A DNA stretch of 64,000 nt from Morchella semilibera (lineage: Eukaryota > Ascomycota > Pezizomycetes > Pezizales > Morchellaceae): NCBI GenBank assembly GCA_009192285.1, contig WBVU01000012.1:1674001-1738000 (forward strand), in the 5' to 3' direction. The first letter of the stretch is position 1. Every line of letters starts with the position of its first letter. A program made the position numbers and the translations under genes. Below, piece by piece: positions 24,660 through 37,627 of the stretch. Under the pieces are notes generated by a model that saw nothing but the letters and a program-made list of their open reading frames with translations, did no database searches and was not told the origin of the DNA.

Positions 24660-25020
24660 AATCTCGGACAGAGCCTTCCTGAGGCTAATAAAGATAGTAG
24701 GCTATAGTATGAAATACGGGGCAGAGCAGGGCCAACCCTTGGCCTAGGTAACTAGAATACTGGTATACATGTAGGTAATGACACAAAAGAATAGCTCAGA
24801 AGTACCGAGCTGGATATATAGGAAAGATTGCTGAAAACCCGTAGACGTGTACCCCCCACCATTTCCCTAAACAAAAAAGAAAAAAACCAAATACCAGTAA
24901 TAAAAATAAATAAAAACCCAAAAAATATAATAAACTCCCCAAGTTCAATAAACAAAAAAAAAAGCCAAAAGTAAAACAAACCCCACAAGAAATAATCAGA
25001 AAAGAGAAACAGAAAGAAAT

Positions 25021-27498
25021 CTAAAATACGTTGTCGCCAGCGCGCGCCGTCCCTGGCTTCGACAAGTATCTTTCAAAGGGGAACGCATCCTCCCTCGCGA
25101 ACAACCCCGCGCCATTCCCATTACCCGACATAGCCTCCGCCGATGCCATGCTATAGGAAAACAAATCCATCATCGCAGTATCTTTCCCATAAAAGTCCCT
25201 TGGAACTGACGAGAGATCCTGCGCACCGCAACTAGGCGACGAGGCCGGGTATCCAATGCGCGGCGTGATATCCTCTGGCCTATCCTCATCCTCAGACCCA
25301 TCCTCAGCCAGTGCCTCCTCGTCTTCCTCCCCAGAAGTGTTATTGTTGCAAGGAGTTGGCGGTGGTGATATTTGGCTCTCTGAGCGGTCGAACTTGATCG
25401 CCACGGCCTCCATAGCCGCCTGCTGCCCTGATCCCTCCTGCTTCTCAGAGTCGGCCGGGGAAACGGGTGTCGGCGGTGCAGCACCGGACTGTGAGAATAG
25501 CTGCGATAGCGGCACATAGCTTGATCCTGAGAACGACCCCGAGGTACGCGGACGGATTGTAGCACCGTCCATGGTGTAGTTCTCGTCAAAGCTGTATCCT
25601 GCAAGTCTCTTAAATGCGATCGGTGACGATGGTGGAGATCCCTTCGTCACTCCGCCACCGCGCTTATTCAAGCTCGCACTGGTAGACTTGATCCTTCGCA
25701 TAGGCGTAGCGGGCTGCGAAAGATGAGCAGTTTTCGGCTCCTTAGCAGACTGGGGCAACGTCACGGATCCACGGCGGTGAAGGCTTGCAGAACCGAGTGG
25801 TGTCGGCTTGGGACCCCGGCGCCGGGCGGCAAGAGATGCTTGGGACTCAGCTTGGGAGTTATCTGGCTGAAAGGGCTCCTGTTTGATCTCAACGGACCCA
25901 AAAGCCTCAATGAATTCACCAGGGCAAGAGTCACGGCGCAGGGGTACCTGGTACAAGGGCTCCGGCTCTTCCCAGGAATTGGCTTGCCTATCCCTTACAA
26001 ATCTTCCTGGTGGAGCTGATGGCAGGGAAAAAGTATTTGACATGGTGTTCATCTGAATTGCTGCTGCGAAGGCGGCATAGTCTTCAACAGGGTAGTCGTA
26101 TTGACCGAATTCGGCTGTATGGGACACGTTATCCTGCGATGTTCCTGATGACTGGGTTATTCCATCATATTCAAAGGGATCCTCGAGTTGGCCCGCAGGC
26201 GTGGGTGTGTACAAAGGCGTAGCATTGCTGGAGCCATAATCTGAAAAGTGAGATGTGGGCCATGGACTTTGAGTACCATCTAAGCCCTGAGAGAAGGGGT
26301 TTTCCAATGATTCGTTGAGGTATAGATGGGCAGATGTATCATACTGGTCATGAAAACCTCCCATGGAATTTGCACGCGCAGTAGCAGCTGCGGCCTGGGC
26401 GAGCGAGCGCTCCAGAGATGCATAGCTTGCCTCAGCAGGCGATTCATAAGGTGAAGAATTCATTGAGCCCTGAAAGCGAGAAACTGGTGTTTTTGGTAGT
26501 TCAGTAGTTGACTTTGCTCGCCTTGGTTTCGAGGCTGCAGCTGAGGTAGTGGTATTTGTGGTACAGTTGGAACCACCTGCCTGGTAATATGTCGCAGTGC
26601 GCGAGGGATTGAAAGACACCGGAGATGACGGCTCCGTTACTCGCCGTCGGCCAGCCGATTCGAGAATTTGCCTAGTGTGCAGTTCCTCCTGTCTCTTTTG
26701 TAGTTTTGCCTTTGCACGCCGATTCTGGAACCAATTCTGCAAAACAAAGAAGATTAGTCCCAGTATCTATAGGTATGGATGTAGGGTGCGAGGATCGGGG
26801 ATTTGGCTGGGAGATGTAGGCGAAGGAATCATGAAAAAAAACGGTCATGCAGGCAACAAAAGAAAGAAGCGAGAGGAAAAAAGTGATGCAATGACCGAAT
26901 TGGCCATTTTGCCGGATACCAATATCCGTAATAAGGAAAAAGAAACGGGCTATGGACGGCTGGGACGGCTGGGATTGGGCTATAATATCAACTCGCATGT
27001 GCAACTCACCCCAACACGCTGTGTAGAAAGCCCGGTACTCTCAGCCAACAGCCTGCGAACCTTCGTATTTGGTTTGGGTGTTTCCGAGAACTGCCTCTCC
27101 AATGCCAGGACCTGGTCGCGCGTCAAACGAGCTCTGGGGAAATCCTCGGGTTCTGCGGCTACGGCCTCGTTTCCCGTGGAGGTTGTTGTGCTGCAAGCGG
27201 AACCTCTACGCGATAGAGATAAGGGTGCTTGTGCCTGTGGTAGTGGTGGTGGTGCCTGGGGTGGTGGCGAGGACGGGAGCAGACAGGATGTTGAATTTGT
27301 ATATGTGGAGAAAGAGGATAAGGATGAGGCAAAACGGCTTGCGTTTTCCTGCTGGGGTGCCTGGTATAGGTTGTGGGGGTAGTAGTTCTGTTGATGCAGG
27401 TTCTGGTTCTGGTGTGGCTGCTGCTGCTGTTGATTGAGGTTGTGGTTATATTCGGGTTGGTAGAAGTCCGGAAACAAATTGGGATGAAGGGAATCCAT
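25021..27498 (-). CDS. homeodomain transcription factor with Gln-rich N-terminus
   Basis: Two exons, 27010-27498 and 25021-26736, join in phase to 734 residues. The N-terminus is Asn/Gln/His-rich. A homeodomain spans about residues 118-177 (RARLTRDQVLALERQF in helix 1; helix 3 contains NWFQNRRAKAK with the invariant W48, F49, N51 and R53). The intron interrupts helix 3 just before N-W-F, and the predicted junction gives Gly where most homeodomains have Gln or Lys at position 46. The long C-terminal region is Ser/Pro-rich and disordered-looking, with an acidic patch (SGEEDEEALAEDGSEDEDR). The general architecture resembles fungal homeobox regulators of development such as Pho2-like or hom-type factors, but no specific orthologue can be claimed. 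The long upstream region (27.5-32 kb) may hold its promoter. Confidence 0.88.
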
Positions 27499-30400
27499 GT
27501 TGGCTGCAGTTGGGATTGGGAGGCAGGTGACAAAGTTAAATTGCTGGGAATATCTATTAGGATCTGCTGGGCATGTTAGAATTGCCCAATGAAAGTTTGT
27601 GCCGCCGGGGCCGTACCCGGCTTACAATTTGGCTATGACGCAACTTACTCGGCTGTGTGCGGGCGTAGCCAGGTACGCTATATACGAAACGCAAGTTATA
27701 GATGCGGTATGCGGTGAGAGAGAGAGAGAGAGGGAACAGACAAAGAACTCTCGACGCGAGTATTTGTAAGATAATGATTATATATATGAGGAGAGAGATG
27801 GACGGATAGTCGGATGGAACAAAAAAAAAATTCTTTTTTTTGTTTCAATAAAGTGCTGTAAGAGCAGGTTCACTAGGATGATATAAGAGTTGAAAAAGCA
27901 AGGGCGGTGGTGGTGGTGGTGGTAGAATATCCAGAAGAGAATGGCCGGATGTCTAGCTGCAGCTTTTGGTACGTACTTACTGCTGGTTGTGGTTGATTCA
28001 AGTGATGGAGGGGGTGGTGGTACTGCTGCTCAAGCTGGTGGGGCTGGGCGGTAGTTGATCAGTTGTGGTGAGGATAAGGTGCTGTAGGTACCTACTACAA
28101 AGAATGGACGCACTGCGAATACCTGCACTGGAGAACTATACTGGAGGGGCGGGGCTGCACGATTCTTGTAGTCCAAGATCTATGTGATGGAAGGGAAAGC
28201 CAAAATGGAGAAACCAGTAATTAATTGACTGATCAATGTTCAACACCATCCACATCCCCCTTCACATCCCTTGCCACCCTTCTTTCAAGTTTGGGAGAGC
28301 GAGAAAGTGAAGTGTGAGTGAGTGAGAAGACAAGAACTGGGGCGTGTGCATCACAGTCTCACTTTTCTCCCCACCCCAGCACCTGCTCGCCGAATCAGAC
28401 TGGAAGGAGGTCTGTTCTTCCACCATCCACCCCCCCCTCCTCCTCATCGTCACATCCCCCAGCAGTCCCTCTGCAGAATTAGATGGGTAAAGTCAAGAAA
28501 AAGCAAAGGGCCTGGATTTAACATCGAGCCCAAAAAGCGCAGGAACCGCCGTGAACGTTAGACACAGACCAGTTCTAAAATACCCACTTCACTTTGGGCC
28601 CGGCAAACATTATGTACACAAGTAGGCTTGATTGACATCAAGAGGGGAAAAGCGAGAAGGAACAAAAAAAGGCGGTCGCGAACGGACCCGACACGACCTG
28701 GAGACAATAACTACGGAGTCAAGAAGTTCACACCGATTATTGGCTGAACCGTGCTCCCGGGATGATGAATATCACACCCCCCCCCCCCCTCTCTCAAAAA
28801 GGACATAATAGTATCTCATCAAAGGGTCGCGCCCTTATTAACTTTTCATCTCGTCCTTTTTACCTCTCTTCTCGCTCGCCTGCCCTCGGCGGCCAGGCTT
28901 GGACCGTCAGTGATTCTCCGAGGATCTCATTTGGGAATGACCCACCCGACCCAACGCGGCGGAAGAGCAGGAAAGAGAGGGAGGAAATGATCATTGTGTG
29001 GTATTCTCGGCTGTACCCTACTTTGTGTAGGTGTGTGTGTCCCTGGTTTTGGACTTTTTGTTTTATTTGCTTTCCTTTCTACTCTGCTTCATATTGAGCT
29101 GCGCATGCGATTTGATGATGCTTGGCGATTGCGACAGATGTGGTTGCCTCGTAATAAATAAATAAACGAGCTATTCGGGTAGGCTAAAATGTGATATCGT
29201 ACTAAATAAAGTGTACCTGCTTCTCCGGCTAACCATATCAATCCAACCCTAGCAATCTCACGAATTACAGCGTATGCACGTGGCACTCTCTACCTGCTCT
29301 AAGCTCTAAGGTACAGCGGACTACAGTGCTACATGACCAGAGTAGATGAGAGTATAGCATATCACTTTATGCGCTCTATAGATACATGTATATCTGTCCC
29401 CCTCAGTTGTTTAATCAATTGCTTTCTCAACAGCCACAACAGGCTGGCATAATTACAAGTTTATACTGACTTCCCCCCCTCGGGGGAACCACATCTCCTT
29501 CTCCCGACTCCACAATGTTTCGCCTCAAGGCAAAACAAAACCTCCCCTAGTTCTCCGCCTCCTCAAACAAAGTACATGAATGTTTTAGCAAACAGATATC
29601 GTGGGGGAAATGGGGTGAGCTGTGTCAGTTTTCCCTCCCCCCCTCCTCTCTCTCTCTCTCTCCCTCCTCCTCTAACGTAAAAACAAATGTAAACATGGGT
29701 CTGTGCGGAGGGGCTGACGGACGAGACGAAGAATGGACTGAACTGAGATGAAGCAATACTCCGCTCGTTGCTCGAAGCCGTTCGTGCGGAGGCGGGTACG
29801 TCTTGCGAGTTCAATGATGCGCTCTACGCCGAGCCTGCAGCACCCATCGCCTGAGTGCCCCCCCCCCCTCCCCTATTACATACATACGTCAAGCCAGCGC
29901 CACCAAAAAACCGGACGCAGGTACGTAGCAGCGATGGCAGCTAGCTTACATAAACTGTCTGGCTCGCGGAGATGTTTGGCAAAAGAAGCAATTGCTCCCC
30001 CTCCTCATATCCCTTCACTTCCACACAAAAACCTTCATCTCGGATTTCCCCAAAGATGGATGGGGGGGATTCACTGTGCGCGCCCTTGCCTTACCTGATT
30101 GCCTGATTGCCTGATTGATTTGCCGGATAGCCCGCTACCTACGTTTTTCTTTCGTTTTTTTTCCCATCCCATCTTCGGTGGCATGCAGCTCTCTGCTCAC
30201 CTCTCACGGGGGATGCCATCTACATGTATGTACATAGGTGCTTTTCTCCGCTCCACATACCTACATGCACTTTGGCAGGCACAAGGCAGAGACTGTCCCG
30301 ATCGATGTTGACCTCATCCGTGGGATTCGAAATCGACCGGGGGAAGCAGAGCTAAGCAAAGAAGCGAGGAAAAATTAAAAACAACTGCCCACGCGACTCT

Positions 30401-32169
30401 CACCCCCAAAAAAGAAAAATGTGGAAAGGTGGGCCGAAAGAAAAAGGGCAAGCAAGCAAGCAATTGCGAGCGCGCACGACGACTAAAGAGATCGCCCAGC
30501 CGCAGCCAGCATGCCTGGCTAAAAGTAACTAAGACTCACGGACATCTAAGAGCTCTTATGCAATGCGACACAAACCTTTACCTAGTGTGTATGATATCTC
30601 GCCAAAGCAACCGGGGGCGCCGACATCTACCCTGCCATACCCACCTTCCCCCTTGGCTCTAACTGGCCTGCCGGCGGGCTGGACTGATGCTAAACTGGGG
30701 TTGCTGGCTAACTTATGTAGCGACTAGGTACTCTAGCTAGATAGGAACATCATTCCTGACATGCGTGACAAATACCGACAAAGAGGGGAGAAAACATTCT
30801 CGCCTTGTTTGTCTTGTCTATCTTGTCTTCTGGGTTGGTGGGTGGCTTATCAACCTCCATTCCCACACCAGTTAGGGGACATATCCAGGAACCAAAAGCA
30901 AGCAAGCACGCAAGACGGGCCATGCTTTTCGTCCGATCGGGACCTGCATTTAGAGTAGGCACTCCACATCGAACATAAGAAAAACAAAAAAACGGACAGA
31001 CATCACCAATTACCATTCGTTGGATTCCCTCCCGATGTCCCCCGTAACACACTGGGAGCAGGGCCGACGCCGATATCTTCACTGGCCATGACTCTCGGCG
31101 ACTTATGAGATGCCTCTACCCGCGATATTCTCCGCGCTGCCTGTCCTGGTCCTCAATTGGATCGGCTTCACCTTCCACCTTTTCCGATCCAGTTCAGACG
31201 AAACCAAAACCAAACAGTCCTCTCCATCAGATCATACCTCTTCCTTTACCCCCTACCCGGATCACCATCCAAGGGATAAACATAATTATAGACTAATTGA
31301 TATTATTATGGGATGAGATGGGATTGGGGGAGGGGGGGGGCAGTCTCTGTCCTCTCGCCCCCCATACCCGCCTCTATATGGTGTAGTTTCCCTACCAATA
31401 TCCTCAAGGACGGATTCCTGCTTTAGGGCCCGCCGTGTGCCTGCGCACGCGCGGCATTGCCTTGCTTGACTCGAATGAATGACTTTTGCGCTTCAGAGCG
31501 GGAATCACGCAAGTCTCCCTCTCCCTTCACTTCCCCGGAAAAAGCCATGAGGCCCGTTTGTGTTTTATGCACATCACATGCCGCGACAATGGCAGATCGT
31601 GGGTGGGTGTCTGTCTGCTTCCGGAAAACCGTTGCTGGGGAGATATGACGGGCCTCCTTCATTCCGTTATTTTGGGAGGTAATTTTATTTTTTATTTTAT
31701 TTTTTATTTTATTTCTTTTATTTCTTTTAATCTTTTTTTTTAATTTAATTTAATTTTTTTTTTTTTTTTGAGCGGAGTGGTAGATTAGATGTGTAGATAC
31801 GATACTATGGTGATTAAGGCTACGATCATAAGTGCGGATATTGAGTGAGTGAGTACTAATTTGGGTAGCTTTGGAGTTGGAGTCGAGATTGGCTTTGGGT
31901 TTGGGTTTGGGTTTTGGGTGGTTAGTGTCCGAAAGTATAATCCAATCACACGCATCTCCCATCTTCATCCTAACCACTTCCTGCCACAACTCAACTGAAA
32001 CGTTCCGGGGTTGTGTAAGATGGAGCTTAATTAATAGCACGCCCACTCTATAGCCAATCTAACAAAACAAAACAAAACAAAAAAGATCTAACCTGCAGTA
32101 GATGCACTGCCATCATCACCATTTCATCTCCCCACAAACAAAAACAAACACAGACGGAGCAGAAACAAC
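27499..32169. other. gene-poor stretch, about 4.7 kb
   Basis: This separates the homeobox gene and the HAD gene, both on the minus strand. The left part is likely homeobox leader and promoter: GA microsatellite near 27718, GGT repeats near 27905, pyrimidine tracts near 28380. A small basic frame ending KKRRNRRER at about 28558 has no identifiable start or partner exon. A TC microsatellite lies near 29647, AT-rich TTTTATTTTT repeats at about 31683-31770, and TACATGTA at 29383 and 30221. No gene was supported. Confidence 0.5.
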
Positions 32170-34960
32170 CTAATTCGCCAGCTCCCTGGGATCTCCAACA
32201 AGAACCAATACCCCGTCCTCCTCCAGGCCAACAAACTCGACGCTCTCAAGATCGCCAACGACAAAGTCGGGCCCCGCAGCTTCAACCTCGCTGCGCGTGT
32301 GCGAGGTGAGCAGGCCGACAACGTCGCAGCCGGCGGCCTTGCCGGCGCGGATACCGGCGGGGGCGTCTTCGACGACTAGGACGGCGGCGTCTTCGGGGAC
32401 GTTGAGGAGCGTGCGGGCAAGGAGGTAGCCTAGCATGTGCCGGGTGGGTTGTCAGTATGGAAGTGCTAGTAAGACAGTAATAATAATAACAGTAATGGTA
32501 ATGGTAAGAAAAACTCTACGAGTGGATGTTTTTTTCCCTTATCTTTTGGTTGTTGTGTATCGTATGAAATCATCATCATCATCGTTATCATCACCATCGC
32601 CATCATCGCGATCATTGTAGGGATAAAGGAGGGATTGGGGGCGCGCATTTACCTTCCGGATCAGGCTTTCCTTTGCCGACGCTGTCGGCCGTCACAAACA
32701 CTTTTGGGCGTGGGAAGCCCATGATCTTTAGGCAATCAATCAGAATCGTCAGCCCCCAAAAATCTTCATGTCAAAAGAGAGAAGAACAGAAACCAAGCCA
32801 ACAAAAGGAGCTGTTGGCCGAACAATACATCATGGTAGTTCCGAGGACACGGTAAGGGGAAGGATCCAACATGTTAACAAAAAATCCTTCCCCTTCCTTC
32901 CCCCCCGGCCCCGGCAAGGAACGTATGTAAAGTAGTTGTGGGGGAACAAAACCAACAACCCCCATGGTCAATAGGTCCCAGGCAGCTGACTCGACTGATG
33001 AAGAAGAGCTAGCGGACAACCCGGCCCCAGCTCGGAGAATTAATGGAGCTGCGGTATCGGTGCCGCCTTATCCATAGCACCGGGGCTGTTGGTTTTTTTT
33101 TTTTTTTGTCTTGTGTGTGCGCGTCCCTCTTGGGGGGGGGGGGGGGGAGGGGGTGGTATATTTTTTTGTTTTATTTTTGTTGGGGCTGAACAGGGAGGGT
33201 ATATGGTATGATTCAATGCTAGACTATCAGTAGCTAGCTAGCTACATGTAGCAGCTCCTGTTCCTCCTCCCGCGAAGGGAATGTTCGTGAAGAGGAAGAG
33301 ATAACGAGGAACAGGGAAGGACGGGGTTCCAATTGGCCGGGGAGGTGCCGTTGGAGTTCGTATTATTTGGGGGGGAGAGGGAGGGGGCCGCGAGTAATTG
33401 GAGTGTTTCAATATTCGGAACACTCTTCTTCTGACCATTTTCTTTTCTTCATGCTTACTGAATCTTTTCATTTCTGAGTTTGATTCTGCTTCAGCCCTGG
33501 GAATTCGAAGAAAAAAAATGTGTCGTAGATAGAGGTGGGGTCCAAAGAATCCTAGAATCCCCGAATAAAACACTCCAATGAAGGTAAGTGTAGTATAGGT
33601 ACCTCAGGTAGAATGAATGAACCTGACTACATGCACCTACACACCGAGATGAGATGAGGTGAAATTATGGCCCCAGCTGAACCCCACCCGTATCTCATAT
33701 CTCGTATCTCGTTTTGCTTCGGCCCTTGTTTCCCGTCTCCCTCTCTCTCCCCGCTCCAAAGTGAAAAACGAGATAATAAATAAATAAAAAAAGCTTCAAC
33801 ACATACCTTCACCCACGGCTCCGCCAGCGCTACCGTTCCACTCGTCACGATCGCCCACTTGGAACCCGTCGCCTCTAGACGCGATATAAGGTTTCTAGCA
33901 CCTAATGCATACAATACGACCGCACTTTCTTTACCGGGGTTTCCTTTCTTACTTTCCTTCTCTTCCTCAGGGAGGGTAAAAATTGTTTCATCTTACCCTG
34001 CCCCGCCAGGAAGGAAAAGAAAAAAAAGAAGGAACACCCCAGTGAGCGCGGTCATGTGCGTTAGTCTTACGTTTTGAAAGGAAAAAAAAAAAAGAAAAAG
34101 GTGAGATGTGATATCCAAGATGTTGGAAGCAAAACCGCACACCGCCCCGGCCGCCTTTTCCTCGGTGCAGGAATAAGAAAAAGGAAACACCAAGCCAGCC
34201 AATTGCAACCAAGGAAGAGGAAGAGGGGGGTAGCTAGCAAGGTGTCTGTGCATTGTATATATGTACGACAGCAGAAATAGGAAATGGGGAGTTACCAGGG
34301 AGCTCCTTTGCGTCCGCGGCGTTGTTTTTCGGTATCTCGGCCTCGAGCGCGCGGATATCTGTTGGTTGGAGAATCATACGGGGTTAGCTTACGCTACGCA
34401 TTACTTTTACTGTAACTCTACGTTCCGGTGCTCTGATGGGCGGGAATGGGAATGGGAGGCCTAAGAGAATGAATGGGAATGGGAATGCGAGAAAGATGTC
34501 TGCGTGACGTGACGTGAGGCTGGCCGTTTCTCTGCCATGCTCATGTCTCCACTGTCCTGCACCCCGCAAAATGGAAGAAGAAAAAAACCAACAGGCAGAG
34601 AAAAAGAACTACGGTTGGTTGCACTCACGCTCCTCGTTGGCAAGCTCGGGCTTCCATTGGCGGACAATGTCAATTGTGCGTCGCCCGTGGGATGTGGCAA
34701 GAATGAGCGCGGGGTCGATGGAGTGTTCATTTCCAAAGCTGTACGGAGGTTAGAACGAGTGATAGGTTGTGAGAAGAAGGGATGGTGGGGTACCGGGTCC
34801 AGTGGGCGATCACAGCGTTGGTACTATCAATAAGCGTTCCTATGGTATATAGGTGGTTAGTGGGTGTATATGAGGGGTATCGCGGGGGCGGTAAGAGAGG
34901 AGGGTATATACCATCGAGGTCGAAGAGGATTGCGGCGTATTTCTTGAGGATGGGGGCCAT
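32170..34960 (-). CDS. HAD-superfamily phosphatase, glycerol-3-phosphatase / 2-deoxyglucose-6-phosphatase type
   Basis: HAD phosphatases of this group dephosphorylate small sugar or polyol phosphates (yeast Gpp1/Gpp2, Dog1/Dog2). Exons: 34912-34960, 34794-34839, 34629-34738, 34296-34358, 33807-33901, 32653-32725 and 32170-32429; all phases agree and give 231 residues, close to Gpp1. Motif I is FDLDGTLIDS with nucleophile D14 and general acid D16; then SHGRRTIDIV; motif II AIVTSGT; the lysine motif GKGKPDPEGY; and motif III VVEDAPAGIRAGKAAG. These match the Gpp/Dog subgroup closely, but the substrate cannot be decided. Intron 5 is 1081 nt and intron 4 is 394 nt, unusual beside the 50-110-nt introns elsewhere in the window. 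It shares a divergent promoter with the ankyrin gene. Confidence 0.9.
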
Positions 34961-35507
34961 TATTGAAGTAGGTAGTAGTTATTATTAGTAGTAGTAACAG
35001 TAGTAACAGTAGTATCTAATAGTAATAGCTGTCGCAGTAGTCTAAGTCTAAGTAAAGAAGAGGGCTGTAGCAACAAGAGACGTAGCAAGAGTATTGTAGC
35101 AAAAATCTATTGTCTAGCAGGTAGTAGTAGGAGATAGATATCGGTATCGAGAGGAGAGTCTAAAACTACAAATCTCGAAGGTAGAAAAGCAGATTTAAAC
35201 CCTTCCCCTCTTCCAGAACGTACGGGTAAAAAGAAAAGCGGGACCCTCGGCCCCCGAAGCTTCGCTCGTCATTCAACCCCTGCGTCAATCGCCGTTCCCA
35301 CAACAGTATTCTATCACACACACTATACCCTATACAGTATCCTATCCGCTAGTGCAGCCGGGTAACAGTCCGGTCCCTGACGTCGCGCCAAGATATTCAT
35401 GCCCTCAATCCACCACTCACCAAGAGCTGTCTATCAGCGGTCATATTCGGCTTGTCTGTCAAGCATCGACTCTGCAAGAATATAATATTTTTTCTATCTC
35501 CAGAGCT
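34961..35507. promoter_or_regulatory. bidirectional promoter region, HAD phosphatase / Nas6-like
   Basis: The two start codons diverge across 547 bp, so both promoters must share this region. It holds a GTAGTA/TAGTAACAGTAG trinucleotide-like stretch near the phosphatase start and ACACACTATACCC/TATACAGTATCC sequences near 35320. I did not find the yeast proteasome element GGTGGCAAA. Confidence 0.5.
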
Positions 35508-36445
35508 ATGGACGAAACAGAGAACAAAGAAGCTATTCATGCTGCCTGTCGCGAAGGCCGTCGTACGCACTACCCTTCCTTAAGCTGGCATGTTTCTACT
35601 GCATGATGTAGCTATATATATAGTTGTAGCGGTGACTGATAGGGAATATATTCTTTGCTGGCGCGTAGTGGCCGCGGTTGAATCACTCCTGGCCGCAAAC
35701 CCGAAGTTGGCGCACCGCCGTGACTCGGATGACCGTCTTCCCATCCACTGGGCATGCTCTTATAACCATCTTCCGATTGTGCAGCTACTGGCGCAGGTCA
35801 AAGACTTTGACGTGGATGCTGTGGACGGCAGTGGCTGGTCGTGTCTCATGATTGCCTGCAGCGTCAAGGACGGCGACGAATTAGTCGAGTATCTCCTGAA
35901 GCGGGGTGCGGATGCGGGGATGAAGAGTGAGCTCCCTTGCCACGGAATCCCATCTCTAGAGTGCTAACCCTCAGCCCACTAGACAACAATGGCCAAGTAC
36001 CCTGACCCTCCCACCCCACACCTCACCCAGTCCCGCCACTAACCACTACCAGACCCCCCTCCACTTCTGCGCCTCCAAGACCCACCTCTCCGCCGCCCGG
36101 CTCCTCCTCTCCCCCCCGTACAAAGCCTCTGCCCGCATCCCCGACAAACAAGCACAGCTACCTCTCCATCGCGCCGCCGCCGTCGGCTCCCTCCCCATGG
36201 TCAAGCTCCTCCTTGACCATAATTCACCGCTAAACAGCAGCGACCGTAGCGGCCTCACAGCGCTCCACCACGCCATCGCTGAAGGCCATGGTGATGTCGC
36301 ACTTGAGCTCCTGCGCAGGGGCGCCGACAGCTCAAAGCGCGATGGCGAGGGAACACTCGCAATCGCGCTCGCCCCCGATCGAAAGGTCCGATCATGGATC
36401 CTAGGGGAGGCCGAGAAGGAAGGAGTTGAGGTCGTGACGAGCTAG
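35508..36445 (+). CDS. Nas6/gankyrin-like ankyrin-repeat proteasome assembly chaperone
   Basis: Nas6 (PSMD10, gankyrin) is an ankyrin-repeat chaperone that binds the Rpt3 ATPase C-domain during 19S regulatory particle assembly. Exons 35508-35562, 35669-35926, 35983-35996 and 36053-36445 join in phase to 239 residues, the usual length. About six ankyrin repeats are visible: AIHAACREG; DDRLPIHWACSYNHLPIVQL; GWSCLMIACS; NGQTPLHFCASKTHLSAARL; AQLPLHRAAAVGSLPMVKLL; GLTALHHAIAEGHGDVALEL. The third exon is only 14 nt and supplies NNNGQ at the start of the fourth repeat; leaving it out breaks the frame. The IHWACSYNH repeat is typical of this family. A generic ankyrin protein is the alternative, but length and repeat order favour Nas6. 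Confidence 0.85.
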
Positions 36446-36527
36446 AGCCAGGAATGATGTATGTAGGTATGCATAAATTCCAGTCTGTTCTGCCCATCTG
36501 TCTGTTCAGCCCTTGTTTGCCCCCCAA

Positions 36528-36544
36528 TCATGGGGTGTCACTCG
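36528..36544 (+). promoter_or_regulatory. bipartite 17-nt motif TCAT-N6-TCACTCG, copy 3
   Basis: TCATGGGGTGTCACTCG, 83 bp past the stop codon of the Nas6-like gene; identical to the copy at 17829 with unrelated flanks. Function unknown. Confidence 0.45.
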
Positions 36545-37465
36545 GGTGTGGCGCGGGAGTTTCCGGCGCAGGCGTAATCACATATTCAATGAGCTGCCGG
36601 AATCGGCTGGTGGCGAAATGAAGCGCGACGCAAGGGCCCGCCGTGACCGGAAGGTCCCGGGAGGTAAGGGGGCGATGTGGTCATTGGTCGAGCTGGAGAG
36701 GGGGGATTGGAATGGCCCTGCGACTCGTGCCTATAGGTGTGTGGCGTTTGCTGTGCCACCCTCAAATATTTGTGACGGGACATGGGCTGTAATGGATGCG
36801 ATGCTTTGCGTGTGCCGAGTGGTCAGCCCGCCGCAACCAGCCCATGAAAAAATACCAGCAAGTTAGAAGTTAAGTCTGGCCATTGTGCTACTACATGTGC
36901 TCCCATAATTACCTAAGTCTACGGCTTCGAATCAACATGCCCACCAACCATATCGTCCCATCTAGTATGTAGTACAAGAACCCACCGCCTCCCGCCCCAC
37001 GTCCCTGTAATTTCATGAGAAGGTCAGAGGGCTGGGCTGAAAGCTTTGGAAAAGGATGAGCACATGATACATCTGCTCCCGTTCAGAAGGAAAGATCGCA
37101 GCGAGTACTGTGTTCGAGTGATATTTCCTGACCGTAGCCATCATGATATCGCACCCGGTGAGAGACGGTTTATGTGATTCTCTTTTCTCCTTTTAGTGTT
37201 AGTCAGTACCACTTTTCAGAGTGACTTTAGGTTATAGGATAGCTATGTGAAATGGTGGGGGTGCGTCTAGAATCTATCATGGGCCCAGCTCTATGCCTGC
37301 GTGCCCCGCCACGGACCCTCGCCGCTGGTCGTGAGTGGACACGCAGTTTGCACATACCAGGCTTCATGAACTACAAACTAACGTAAAGAAACCAACAGTT
37401 TAAGTAACGTGATGATAGATGGGCGTCAGTGTCTAGTTTGGTGTTGATCCGGAATGAGGCTGGAT

Positions 37466-37482
37466 CGAGTGATAATCCATGA
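37466..37482 (-). promoter_or_regulatory. bipartite 17-nt motif TCAT-N6-TCACTCG, copy 4 (minus)
   Basis: On the minus strand it reads TCATGGATTATCACTCG. It faces copy 5 across 145 bp. Confidence 0.45.
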
Positions 37483-37627
37483 AGATCATCACACGTAAAC
37501 TACATGAGGGCCTTAATTCACGCCTTATAGCTTACATAGCGGAGAAAAGCTAAGCACACGCCATTTGAAGCTTTGGCACATAAATACGCCGCGTGGTCCA
37601 ACTCCCGCCCTAAGATTTGGATAGTGA

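Larger units (their letters stand above)
17036..25020. other. gene-free stretch, about 8 kb
   Basis: The first 1.5 kb is low-complexity GT/GGT-rich DNA with several simple repeats and two copies of the 17-nt bipartite motif. From 18.5 kb the sequence is ordinary AT-balanced DNA with scattered tandem repeats, a tRNA-like relic at 19.05 kb, a 27-nt poly-A tract at 23186 and a GA microsatellite at 24621. Six TACATGTA palindromes occur (17361, 18180, 18590, 18636, 18814, 24766). Frames such as 21117-21491 have no domain and no exon partners. I see no gene. Confidence 0.5.

Noticed and set aside
28482-28561. Small basic frame ending KKRRNRRER
   Set aside because: Looks like a nuclear-protein tail, but no start, acceptor or upstream exon could be supported.
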